Assembly (NCBI GenBank): GCA_036489755.1
Contig: DASXFD010000039.1
Location: forward strand, 1-64,000
Reading direction: 5' to 3'
Origin: JABFXX01 sp036489755
Lineage (GTDB): Bacteria > Myxococcota_A > Polyangia > Haliangiales > Haliangiaceae
Length of the DNA stretch: 64,000 nt
Part shown: positions 56,329-64,000 of the stretch, in pieces
How positions within the stretch are numbered: position 1 is the stretch's first letter
Layout of the letters: each line of letters opens with the position of its first letter
Program-made: the position numbers and the translations under genes
Notes under the pieces: generated by a model
Database searches by the model: none
The model's input: the letters and a program-made list of their open reading frames with translations, nothing else
Told to the model about the DNA's origin: nothing

Positions 56329-57075
56329 TTATTTGAAGCGATTCTTCCACTCGCGGAGCGCGTGGAAGATCTCGGCAGGCGCATCGCCGGTCGCGCCTTC
56401 GCGCTTCGCGGCGGCGGCGACGTGGGCGTTGGCTTCGCGCAGGAACGGGTTCGTCGCGCGCTCGAGCTCGATCGTCGAGCCGGGAGACGGCGTGGCCAGC
56501 TCGCGGGCGCGCGTGGCGATCGCGGCGTTGTCGGGCTCCACGGCGGCCGCGAACCGCAGGTTCGACGCCGTGTACTCGTGGCCGAAGTAGACGCGCGTCG
56601 CCGGCGGCAGCGCCGCGAGCTTCATCAGCGACGCGTACATCATCGCGGCGTCGCCCTCGAACACCTTGCCGCAGCCGCCGCCGAACAGCGTGTCGCCGGT
56701 GAACACCGAGTCGGCGGTGACGAACGAGATCGCGCCGAGCGTATGGCCCGGGTTCGTGACGATCTTCGCGGTGACGCCGGCGAGCGCGACGGTGTCGCCG
56801 TCGCCGACCGTGCGCGTGACGCCTTCGATCTTCTTCGCGTCGACGGCGCTCGCGATGACTTCGACGCCGGGCCGCGCGGCGGCGAGCGCCTTGACGCCGC
56901 CGACGTGATCCCAATGATGGTGCGTCAACCAGATCGCGGCGAGCGTGACGCCTTCGCGGGCGAGCGCGGCCTCGACCGGCGGTGCCTCACTCGGATCGAC
57001 GACCGCGGCGCGATCGCCGTCGATGACGAGATACGCGTAGTTGTCCTGAAGACACGGCACGGGGACGACTCGCAT
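56329..57075 (-). CDS. gloB: Hydroxyacylglutathione hydrolase (glyoxalase II), MBL fold
   Basis: The 248-aa metallo-beta-lactamase fold enzyme hydrolyses S-lactoylglutathione to lactate and glutathione in methylglyoxal detoxification. Metal-binding THHHWDH (51-57), NPGHTLGAISF, FTGDTLFGGGCGKVFEG (bridging Asp) and YFGHEYT supply the di-metal ligands. The GHEYT...NP order and RE(A/N) C-terminal region match glyoxalase II. The ATG at 57075 begins MRVVPVPCLQDNYAYL, the family N-terminus. It is divergent from the quinone oxidoreductase operon. Thiol identity in this organism (glutathione or other) is not shown. Confidence 0.88.
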   Translation of the reverse strand: MRVVPVPCLQDNYAYLVIDGDRAAVVDPSEAPPVEAALAREGVTLAAIWLTHHHWDHVGGVKALAAARPGVEVIASAVDAKKIEGVTRTVGDGDTVALAGVTAKIVTNPGHTLGAISFVTADSVFTGDTLFGGGCGKVFEGDAAMMYASLMKLAALPPATRVYFGHEYTASNLRFAAAVEPDNAAIATRARELATPSPGSTIELERATNPFLREANAHVAAAAKREGATGDAPAEIFHALREWKNRFK

Positions 57076-57192
57076 GACGCGACTTTGCCACGGGCCCGCG
57101 ACACGTGCCCGCGACACCGAGACTTTGCTGCGACGTCGCAGCACACGCCCGTTCGCTCGTTTCGAAGCCTTCCCGTGGCACGCTCGCCGCAT

Positions 57193-58220
57193 ATGGCGAT
57201 GCGCGCGATGGTGCTGCGAGAGCACGGTGGGCCCGAAGTCCTGCACTTCGAAGATGTTCCGCTTCCGGAGCCGGGGCCCGGTGAAGCGCGCGTGCGCGTG
57301 CGCGCGGTTTCGGTCAATCACCTCGACATCTGGGTGCGGCGCGGCGGACCGGCGTTCAAGCTCGAATATCCGCACCGGCTCGGCTCCGACATCGTCGGCA
57401 CCATCGATGCGCTCGGCCCGGGCGCGCGCGGCGAGCTCGGCGCGAAGGTCGTCGTGCAGCCGGGCCTGTCGTGCATGCACTGCGCGCAGTGTCTCGGCGG
57501 TCACGACAACTTGTGCCGCTGGTACCGCATCCTCGGCGAGAATGCGCAGGGCGGCTACGGCGAGGCGATCGTTGTCCCCGACACGAACCTCGCGCCGTAT
57601 CCCGAGCGGCTCGACTTTCCCGATGCCGCGGCCGCGATCCTGCCGTTCCTCACGGCGTGGCAGATGGTCGTGCGCAAAGGGCAGGTCGGGCCCGGCGACA
57701 TCGTGCTCGTGCAAGGCGCCGGCTCGGGCGTCGGTGTCGCGGCGGTGCAGATCGCGAAGCTGTTCGGCGCGCGTGTGATCGCGACCGCGTCGAGCGACGC
57801 GAAGCTGGCGCGCGCGAAGCAGCTCGGCGCCGACGCCGGCATCGACTACACGAAGCAAGACTTCGTCGCCGAATGCCGCGCGCTCACCAACAAGCGCGGC
57901 GTCGACGTCGTGATCGAGCACGTCGGCGGCGAAGTGTTCACCAAGAGCCTGCGCGCCGTGCGCAACGGCGGCCGCATCGTGACGTGCGGCGCGACCGCCG
58001 GCTTTCATCCCGAGATCGATCTGCGCCAGATCTTTTTTCGCCAGGTCGAGGTGCTCGGCTCGACGATGGGCAGCAAGGCCGACTTGCTCGCCGTGCTCGA
58101 GTACGTCGCGGCCGGCCGGCTCGTGCCCGTCGTCGACCGCGTGCTGCCGCTCGCCGAAGCGGCGCAGGCCCATCAAATTCTCGAGCGCCGCGAAGCGTTC
58201 GGAAAGGTCGTGTTGATCCC

Positions 58221-58224
<4 letters not shown>
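57193..58224 (+). CDS. Zinc-binding alcohol dehydrogenase/quinone oxidoreductase family
   Basis: The 343-aa MDR protein has GroES-like residues (NHLDIWVRRG, HRLGSDIVG), a structural-zinc knuckle CMHCAQCLGGHDNLC (~95-110), then VQGAGSGVGVAAVQIAK (nucleotide-binding glycine-rich turn) and VIEHVGGEVF. A GHE-type catalytic-zinc motif is not evident, so quinone reductase-like action on NADPH is likelier than alcohol dehydrogenation. The gene begins a coupled run: its TGA overlaps the GTG of the ABC ATPase gene. ATG 57193 or ATG 57199 may be the start. Confidence 0.85.
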
Positions 58225-59143
<919 letters not shown>

Positions 59144-59147
<4 letters not shown>

Positions 59148-60220
59148 TCGGCGCCGCGATCCTCAAAGAAGTGCAGCTGCTGCTCCACGATCGCGGCAGG
59201 CTGATCAGCTTGTTCGCGCTGCCCGTGATCTTCATCCTCGTGTTCGGCTCGATGTTCAGCTTCGGGCCGGATCGCGGCGAGCCGGAAGCGATCGCGATCT
59301 GGCACGCGCCCGGCGACGCGCGCGGCGTCGCGATCGAGCGCGCGCTCGCGGCGACGCCCGGGTTTGCCGCGAAGGCCGAGCCGTCCGCCGACGCCGTGCG
59401 CCACGAGGTCGCGACGCAGGGCGTGAACGCCGGCCTGATCGTTCCCGCGCGGGGCATCGTCGAGCTCTCGATCGATCTCGGTGAGCCGCTACAAGTTCGC
59501 GGTCCGTTGCAGGGCGCGCTCGCCGGCGTGGTGGTGCGCGCACTCGCGCCGGCGTCGGCAATGACCGGGCCGCCGATCGAAGCGGTCACGCCGCCCGGAC
59601 TATCGAAGCCGCTCGACGACATCTCCGGCTTCCAGGTCACCGTGCCCGGCAACGCCGTGCTGTTCGGCTTCTTCATCGCGATGGCGGTCGCGATCTCGTT
59701 CGCGAGCGAGCGCCACACGGGCACGTGGCGGCGGCTGCTCGCGTCGCCGGTGCCGCGCTGGCAAGCGCTGCTCGGCAAGCTGTTCCCGTACTTCTTGATC
59801 TCGATCGTGCAGCTCGCGTTCTTGTTCGGCATCGGCGCCGCCGTGTTTCACATGCGCGTCGCGGGCAGCGTGGCGGCGCTCGCGCTGGTCTCGCTCGCGG
59901 TGTCGCTGTGCGCCGTGTCGTTCGGCATGCTCGTCGCGTCGTTCGGCGGCACCGAGAAGCAGATCGGCAGCATCGTGCCCGTCGTGTTGCTCGTGATGGG
60001 GCTCATCGGCGGCTGCATGTTTCCGCGCCTCCTGATGCCGCCGGCGATGAAGCAGATCGGGCTCGCGGTGCCGCACTCGTGGGCGCTCGACGCCTATACC
60101 GATCTGCTCATTCGCACCGGGACCGGCATCGCGCAGGTCGCGACGCCGATCGTCGCGATCCTCGGGTTCGCCGTCGTGTTCGGCGGCCTCGGGCTGTGGC
60201 GCTTCCGATTCGAACGGTGA
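59144..60220 (+). CDS. ABC-2 type transporter permease
   Basis: The 358-aa membrane protein starts with an ATGA overlap. A helix at ~20-40 is followed by a long extracytoplasmic domain (~45-165), then five helices (~170-355), the ABC-2 permease plan. PWLL-type motif: RRLLASPVPRWQALLGK (~198-214) is the cytoplasmic coupling region. It forms an export pump with the preceding ATPase. P450 and Lgt-like genes follow 33 bp downstream, suggesting the pump exports a modified lipid or metabolite. Confidence 0.88.
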
Positions 60221-60253
60221 TCCGTTCGACGCGGCCGGTCGTAGGCCTATTCG

Positions 60254-61594
60254 ATGAGCCAGGCGCCGCCCGGATCGCTCGGCTTGCCCTATCTCGGCAA
60301 GACGCTCGCGTTTCTGAAGAACCCCTTCGAGTTCACGCTCGCCGGCACGCGCACGCACGGCACCGTGTGGAAGACGCGGATCCTCGGCGATACCGTCGTG
60401 TTCTTCGCGGGCCCGAAGGCGTTCTCGTTCTTCATGGATCCGGCGAACTTCACGCGGCAGAACGGCTCGCCGAAGCTGATGCAGGAGCTCCTGCACGCCG
60501 ACGCCGTGCCGTTCCTCGACGGCGATCGCTTCAAGGCGCGCAAGCGTCTGTTGCTGTCCGCGTTCGGCAACGTCGCGCTCGATTCGTACCTGCCGAGCAT
60601 CTTCCAGATCTTCACGCGCTACTGCGACGCGTGGACCGCGCACGGCGAGACGGCGATCGCGGCCGACATCGACCAGCTTGCATTCGACATCGCCGACATG
60701 TTGTTCGCGGCGGCCGATCCGAGCGCGAGCAATCGCGAGACCGCCGCCGACTTCGCGACGATGAACAAGGGCACGTTCGCGCCGCCGATCAAGCTGCCGT
60801 TCACCGCGTACGGGCGCGCGATCAAGGCGCGCGATCGGCTGCGCGCCTACATCAAACAAGCGGTCGCGACGCGCGACGGCGACGGCAGCGCGCTCGGCGT
60901 GCTCAAAGCGGCGCGCGGACCCAACGGCGAGGCGCTGTCGGCGCGCGAGCTCGAGATCGAGCTGCTCCATTTCTACTTCGCCGCGCACGCCGGGCTCGCC
61001 GCCGCGATCGCGTGGTGCATCGTCGTGCTCGGCCGGCACCAGAGGCTCGCCGCCGCGCTGCGCGCCGAGGCCGACCGCGTCATCGCCGATCGCCTGCCCG
61101 ATCTGGCCGCGCTCGACGACTTGCCGCGCGCCCGCGCGGTCGCGCGCGAGGTGTTGCGCACGTATCCGATCGCACCGACGACGTTCTTCGGCATCGCGAA
61201 GCGCGATCTCGACTTCGACGGCTACGCGATCCGAGCCGGCTGGAAAGGCGCGGGCGCGATCTGGGCGACGCTGCAAGACGGCGCGACGTTCCGCGATCCG
61301 GCTGTATTCACCGGCGATCGCCTCGGCGACCACGCGCTGCGCGCGCTGCCCGACAACGCGTTCGTGCCGCAAGGCGGTGGCCCGCGCGAAGGACATCGTT
61401 GCCCCGGCGAGGCACTCGTGCAGATGGTGATGCCCGCGTTCCTCGCGTGGTTCGCGCGCCGTTACGAGCTCGCGTGGCCCGAGCAAGACGTGACGCCGAA
61501 AGGCGGCGGCATCGGCCCGCTGCCGGCGAGCGGCGTGCGCGTGAGCGTGACAAACCGCGCACCGCGGGAACGGATCGCGCTCGTCGCCGGTTGA
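60254..61594 (+). CDS. Cytochrome P450
   Basis: The 446-aa heme-thiolate enzyme has the ExxR motif (REVLRTYP; E299, R302) and the heme loop FVPQGGGPREGHRCPG with Cys383. The GGGxxxGHRCPGE form resembles the CYP120/CYP51/CYP152-like set. The I-helix segment FAAHAGLAAAIAW (~242-254) lacks the usual (D/E)T pair: positions expected for acid and Thr are Ala249 and Ala250. That is typical of peroxygenase or isomerase-type P450s such as CYP152 and allene oxide synthase. It probably uses peroxide or rearranges a peroxide, rather than reducing O2. No ferredoxin is adjacent. Confidence 0.88.
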   Translation: MSQAPPGSLGLPYLGKTLAFLKNPFEFTLAGTRTHGTVWKTRILGDTVVFFAGPKAFSFFMDPANFTRQNGSPKLMQELLHADAVPFLDGDRFKARKRLLLSAFGNVALDSYLPSIFQIFTRYCDAWTAHGETAIAADIDQLAFDIADMLFAAADPSASNRETAADFATMNKGTFAPPIKLPFTAYGRAIKARDRLRAYIKQAVATRDGDGSALGVLKAARGPNGEALSARELEIELLHFYFAAHAGLAAAIAWCIVVLGRHQRLAAALRAEADRVIADRLPDLAALDDLPRARAVAREVLRTYPIAPTTFFGIAKRDLDFDGYAIRAGWKGAGAIWATLQDGATFRDPAVFTGDRLGDHALRALPDNAFVPQGGGPREGHRCPGEALVQMVMPAFLAWFARRYELAWPEQDVTPKGGGIGPLPASGVRVSVTNRAPRERIALVAG

Positions 61595-61600
61595 GCGGCG

Positions 61601-62410
61601 ATGAGCCTCCCATACCTCGAGCCGCCGTCACTTTCGACCGGCGTGCCGATCCACATTTTCGGCGTGATCGTCACCGCCGGCATCATGATCGGCGCCGTCG
61701 TGATGCGGCGCTTCGCGCGTCGCTGCGGCGAATCCGAGGACGATGCTGCGCGCATGGTGACGTGGGTCGCGACCGCCGGGTTCATCGGCGCGCACGTGTT
61801 CGACGTGCTGTTCTATCGGCCCGGCGAAGCGCTCCATCATCCGATCGTGCTGCTCGAGATCTGGACGAGCATCTCGTCGTACGGCGGCTTCATCGGCGGT
61901 GCGCTCGGCTTCTTGTACATCGTGTGGCGGCACAAGCTGCGGCTCGGCCGGTGGGCCGACATCACGGTGGTCGGGTTACTCGTCGCATTCTCGATCGGGC
62001 GCGCGGGCTGCGCGACCGTGCACGATCACGTCGGCGCGCCGACGACGTCCGCGATCGGCATCGACTTCCCGCGCGCCGCGCTCGCGAGCCGCGGCGTGCT
62101 CCCCGAGATGCACTCCAACGCGCCGGTGATCCGCGCGCACGATCTCGGCCTCGAGGAGCTGCTCTATCTGATCCCGGTGAACGTGCTCGTGCTGTGGCTC
62201 GCGTTTCGCCGGCGCTTGCCGGCCGGCGTGCTCGCCGCGCTCGCGGCCGCGCTCTACGCGCCGGTTCGGTTCGGCCTCGAGCACTGGCGGCTCGCGTCGA
62301 CCGATCCGCCGTACGGCGGGCTGACGTTCGCGCAATGGTGCTCGCTCGCGGTGCTCGCCGTCGCGATCGTCGCCGGCGTGCGCGCTGCTCGGCGAGGCAC
62401 TACTTCGTAG
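61601..62410 (+). CDS. Divergent prolipoprotein diacylglyceryl transferase (Lgt)-like membrane protein
   Basis: The 269-aa multipass protein looks like Lgt (HIFGVIVTAGIMIGAVVMRR; GAHVFDVLFY; SSYGGFIGG; GRAGC). Lgt moves diacylglycerol from phosphatidylglycerol to the lipobox Cys. Two key motifs are altered: the HGG motif is SYGG (Tyr in place of catalytic His, 93-96) and the GRxGN motif is GRAGC (133-137). Seven helices are predicted. It may be an inactive or repurposed homologue, or act on another substrate. ATG lies 6 bp after the P450 stop, so the genes are co-transcribed. Ends with an 11-nt overlap with the convergent lipoprotein gene. Confidence 0.72.
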   Translation: MSLPYLEPPSLSTGVPIHIFGVIVTAGIMIGAVVMRRFARRCGESEDDAARMVTWVATAGFIGAHVFDVLFYRPGEALHHPIVLLEIWTSISSYGGFIGGALGFLYIVWRHKLRLGRWADITVVGLLVAFSIGRAGCATVHDHVGAPTTSAIGIDFPRAALASRGVLPEMHSNAPVIRAHDLGLEELLYLIPVNVLVLWLAFRRRLPAGVLAALAAALYAPVRFGLEHWRLASTDPPYGGLTFAQWCSLAVLAVAIVAGVRAARRGTTS

Positions 62411-63407
62411 CTTCGTAAAGATCGCCGTTGCGCTCGAACACGAGGTGCGAGCCGCCGGCGTTGATCTCGGGCGCGGCGTCGCGCGCGCCGACGTCGAGCT
62501 CGGTGATCGCGACCGGGGCACCGAGCGTGTCGCTCGTCTCGTCGTACGTCGTCATGTAGATCTGCGCGGGCGTGCCGCTGTCGTAGTAGATGACCGAGCC
62601 GTCGGGCAACAGCGACGGCCCGCCGACGTCGCTCGGCAACAGCGTGCCTTTGGGCTGCGAGTCCAGATCTTCCTCGTCGACCCACGCCGCGGTCGCGCTC
62701 GTGCGATCGTAGCCTTCGGCGTGGTTCGTGCCATTCCTGACCTGCACGACGATCGCGATCGTCGCGGTCATCGAGCTGCCGACGCCGATCTGGATGCTGT
62801 CTTGCGTCTGGCCGGCCATGCTCTTCGAGAGCCCGTTGTCCTCGGCGGGCGTGCCGAACGGCACGCTCGTGTTCGCGCGCGTCGCCTTGTAGATGAGCGC
62901 GTTGTTGCCGGAGCGCGTGGTCGAGAAATAGATCGTCAGGCCGTCCGACGAGATTTCGGGCGACTGATCGTTTGCGGTCGAGTTCAGCTCGGTGAGCTCG
63001 CGCACGCTGAACGAATCGGTCGCGGCCGCGCGCGTGCCCATGTAGAGATCGAGCCCGCCGGTGCCGCCCGCGCGGTCCGACGTGAACACGATCGTCAGCT
63101 CGTCGTCGGTGTACGAGGGATCGCTCTCGTTCGATGCCGTGTTCACGCCGGGCACCGCCGTCGCCGCGTACCAACCGTTCGGTCCGGGTGCCCCGCGCGC
63201 GTCGGCCGACATCATCATCGCGCCGTCGGACGACTGTTGGTCCTGCGCGTCGGCTTGCGCGTTCGCGGGCAGATCGCAGCGATCGGCGACGCACGTGAGG
63301 CCCTCGGGACAATCACCTTCCGCCGTACAGGGCGCGCCGGGAAAAGCGCGCGCGCTGTAACACCCGCCCGCGATCATGCAGGCGGCGACGGCGAACAGAC
63401 GGCCCAT
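62400..63407 (-). CDS. Lipoprotein with PD40/WD40-like beta-propeller repeats
   Basis: The 335-aa lipoprotein has lipobox AGGC (Cys16) and a Cys-rich segment (CTAEGDCPEGLTCVADRC) of myxobacterial style. After an Ala/Asp-rich linker it has PD40-type units: ESDPSYTDDELTIVFTSDRA, NDQSPEISSDGLTIYFSTTR and a final DAAPEINAGGSHLVFERN (family pattern DxxPxxSPDGxxLxFxSxR). It is predicted to fold as a propeller at the cell surface or in the periplasm, perhaps for protein or glycan binding as in TolB-like proteins. It overlaps the convergent Lgt-like gene by 11 nt. Confidence 0.82.
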   Translation of the reverse strand: MGRLFAVAACMIAGGCYSARAFPGAPCTAEGDCPEGLTCVADRCDLPANAQADAQDQQSSDGAMMMSADARGAPGPNGWYAATAVPGVNTASNESDPSYTDDELTIVFTSDRAGGTGGLDLYMGTRAAATDSFSVRELTELNSTANDQSPEISSDGLTIYFSTTRSGNNALIYKATRANTSVPFGTPAEDNGLSKSMAGQTQDSIQIGVGSSMTATIAIVVQVRNGTNHAEGYDRTSATAAWVDEEDLDSQPKGTLLPSDVGGPSLLPDGSVIYYDSGTPAQIYMTTYDETSDTLGAPVAITELDVGARDAAPEINAGGSHLVFERNGDLYEATK

Positions 63408-63424
63408 CGTCGAGAATTGTAGCG

Positions 63425-64000
63425 CTAACTCGCCGCGAGAAACGAATCGACGTGATGGGCGGCGGCACGCCCCTCGGCGATGGCCCACACCACCAGCGAC
63501 GCGCCGCGCTGCGCATCGCCGGCGCAAAATACGCCCGTGATGTTCGTCTCGTAGCGCGCGTCGACGGCGATGTTGCCGTAGCCGTCGAGCTTGACGCCGA
63601 GTTGCGCGATCAGCGCATCTGCGTTCGCGCCCGTAAATCCGAGCGCCAGCACGACCGCGTCGGCGGGCATCACGCGTTCAGTGCCAGGTACGTCGACGAG
63701 GCGGCCGGCCTCGCGCGCGACCTCGATCCCGTGCAACGCGGACAAGCGACCGTTTGTTCCGGCGAAGCCGGTCGTGCGGAATCCGAACGCACGCGCGCCA
63801 CCTTCTTCTTGCGAGCTCGACGTGCGGAACACGATCGGCCACGCGGGCCACGGCGTCGCCGGATTGCGCCCGATCGGCGGCGGGGGCACGAGCTCGATCT
63901 GCGTGACCTGGGCCGCGCCTTGGCGCAACGCGGTGCCGAGGCAATCCGATCCGGTATCGCCGCCGCCGAGGATCACCACGTGCTTGCCGCGCAGATCGAA
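63425..64000 (-). CDS. gltD: Glutamate synthase small subunit, 3' part (GltD), cut by window edge
   Basis: The visible 191 codons are the C-terminal third of a GltD-type FAD/NAD(P)H oxidoreductase that supplies electrons to glutamate synthase. GGGDTGSDCLGTALRQGA is the NADPH-binding Rossmann turn. PPPIGRNPATPWPAWP, with EEGGARAF after it, and GFTGANADALIAQLG follow, ending ITGVFCAGDAQRGASLVVWA (FAD-binding C-terminal motif) and a short helix. The frame is open to 64000, so the 5' end lies outside. The stop is at 63425. It precedes the PD40 lipoprotein gene by 17 bp on the same strand. Confidence 0.9.
   Translation of the reverse strand, partial: FDLRGKHVVILGGGDTGSDCLGTALRQGAAQVTQIELVPPPPIGRNPATPWPAWPIVFRTSSSQEEGGARAFGFRTTGFAGTNGRLSALHGIEVAREAGRLVDVPGTERVMPADAVVLALGFTGANADALIAQLGVKLDGYGNIAVDARYETNITGVFCAGDAQRGASLVVWAIAEGRAAAHHVDSFLAAS

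Overview
This is a 64 kb chromosomal segment of a very GC-rich bacterium. The gene style points to Myxococcota (former Deltaproteobacteria), perhaps Polyangia or a Kofleria/Haliangium relative. The signs are a PilB-type pilus ATPase, three Hanks-type Ser/Thr kinases, many small lipoproteins with Gly/Ser- or Cys-rich tails, TPR proteins with C-terminal membrane segments, OmpA with calcium-type repeats, and DUF1549/DUF1501 secreted proteins. The genus is an inference. Genes are dense, and start/stop overlaps (ATGA, GTGA, TGATG) are common. I see no insertion sequence, prophage or CRISPR array.

Layout: 1-5.2 kb (minus) holds pilB, a PPC-domain lipoprotein, a TPR protein, a coiled-coil membrane protein and a stand-alone MshEN-like protein. 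5.2-11.3 kb holds an rRNA methyltransferase, a UPF0158 pair, rpoZ, a J-domain fusion, an oxidoreductase, a DUF429 protein and a TPR protein. 11.3-14.2 kb holds two tiny lipoproteins, a strong terminator, tRNA-Leu(CAA), a 372-bp empty stretch and two orphan proteins. 14.2-21.5 kb holds membrane glycosyltransferase-like proteins, an isocitrate/isopropylmalate-type dehydrogenase and an M20 peptidase. 21.5-27.2 kb is a two-winged block of secreted cytochrome-like proteins: a lipoprotein and a CXXCH-beta-barrel fusion on one strand, and DUF1549, DUF1501-like and CXXCH lipoprotein genes on the other.

27.3-33.7 kb holds clpS-clpA and two tandem paralogous membrane Ser/Thr kinases. 33.7-40.2 kb holds a conserved hypothetical, a probable 29-aa membrane peptide, two zinc-ribbon membrane proteins, a double-glycine-leader peptide, a nucleotidyltransferase, an ABC1/UbiB kinase-like protein and a small hypothetical. 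40.2-45.7 kb holds two tandem paralogous lipoproteins, a TPR protein and a convergent Ser/Thr kinase. 45.7-50.8 kb holds housekeeping genes (ilvE, glnE, dnaJ). 50.8-57.1 kb holds secreted proteins, OmpA, a secreted isoamylase, a DUF4189 protein and a glyoxalase II. 57.2-62.4 kb is one compact plus-strand operon: quinone oxidoreductase, ABC ATPase, ABC permease, cytochrome P450 and a divergent Lgt-like membrane protein. The window ends with a PD40-type lipoprotein and the 3' part of gltD.

The most interesting items are the Cyc2-like cytochrome/beta-barrel fusion with its neighbours, the double-glycine-leader peptide beside the zinc-ribbon pair, the P450 without the usual I-helix acid/Thr pair next to an Lgt-like protein lacking canonical residues, and the free-standing MshEN-like protein.
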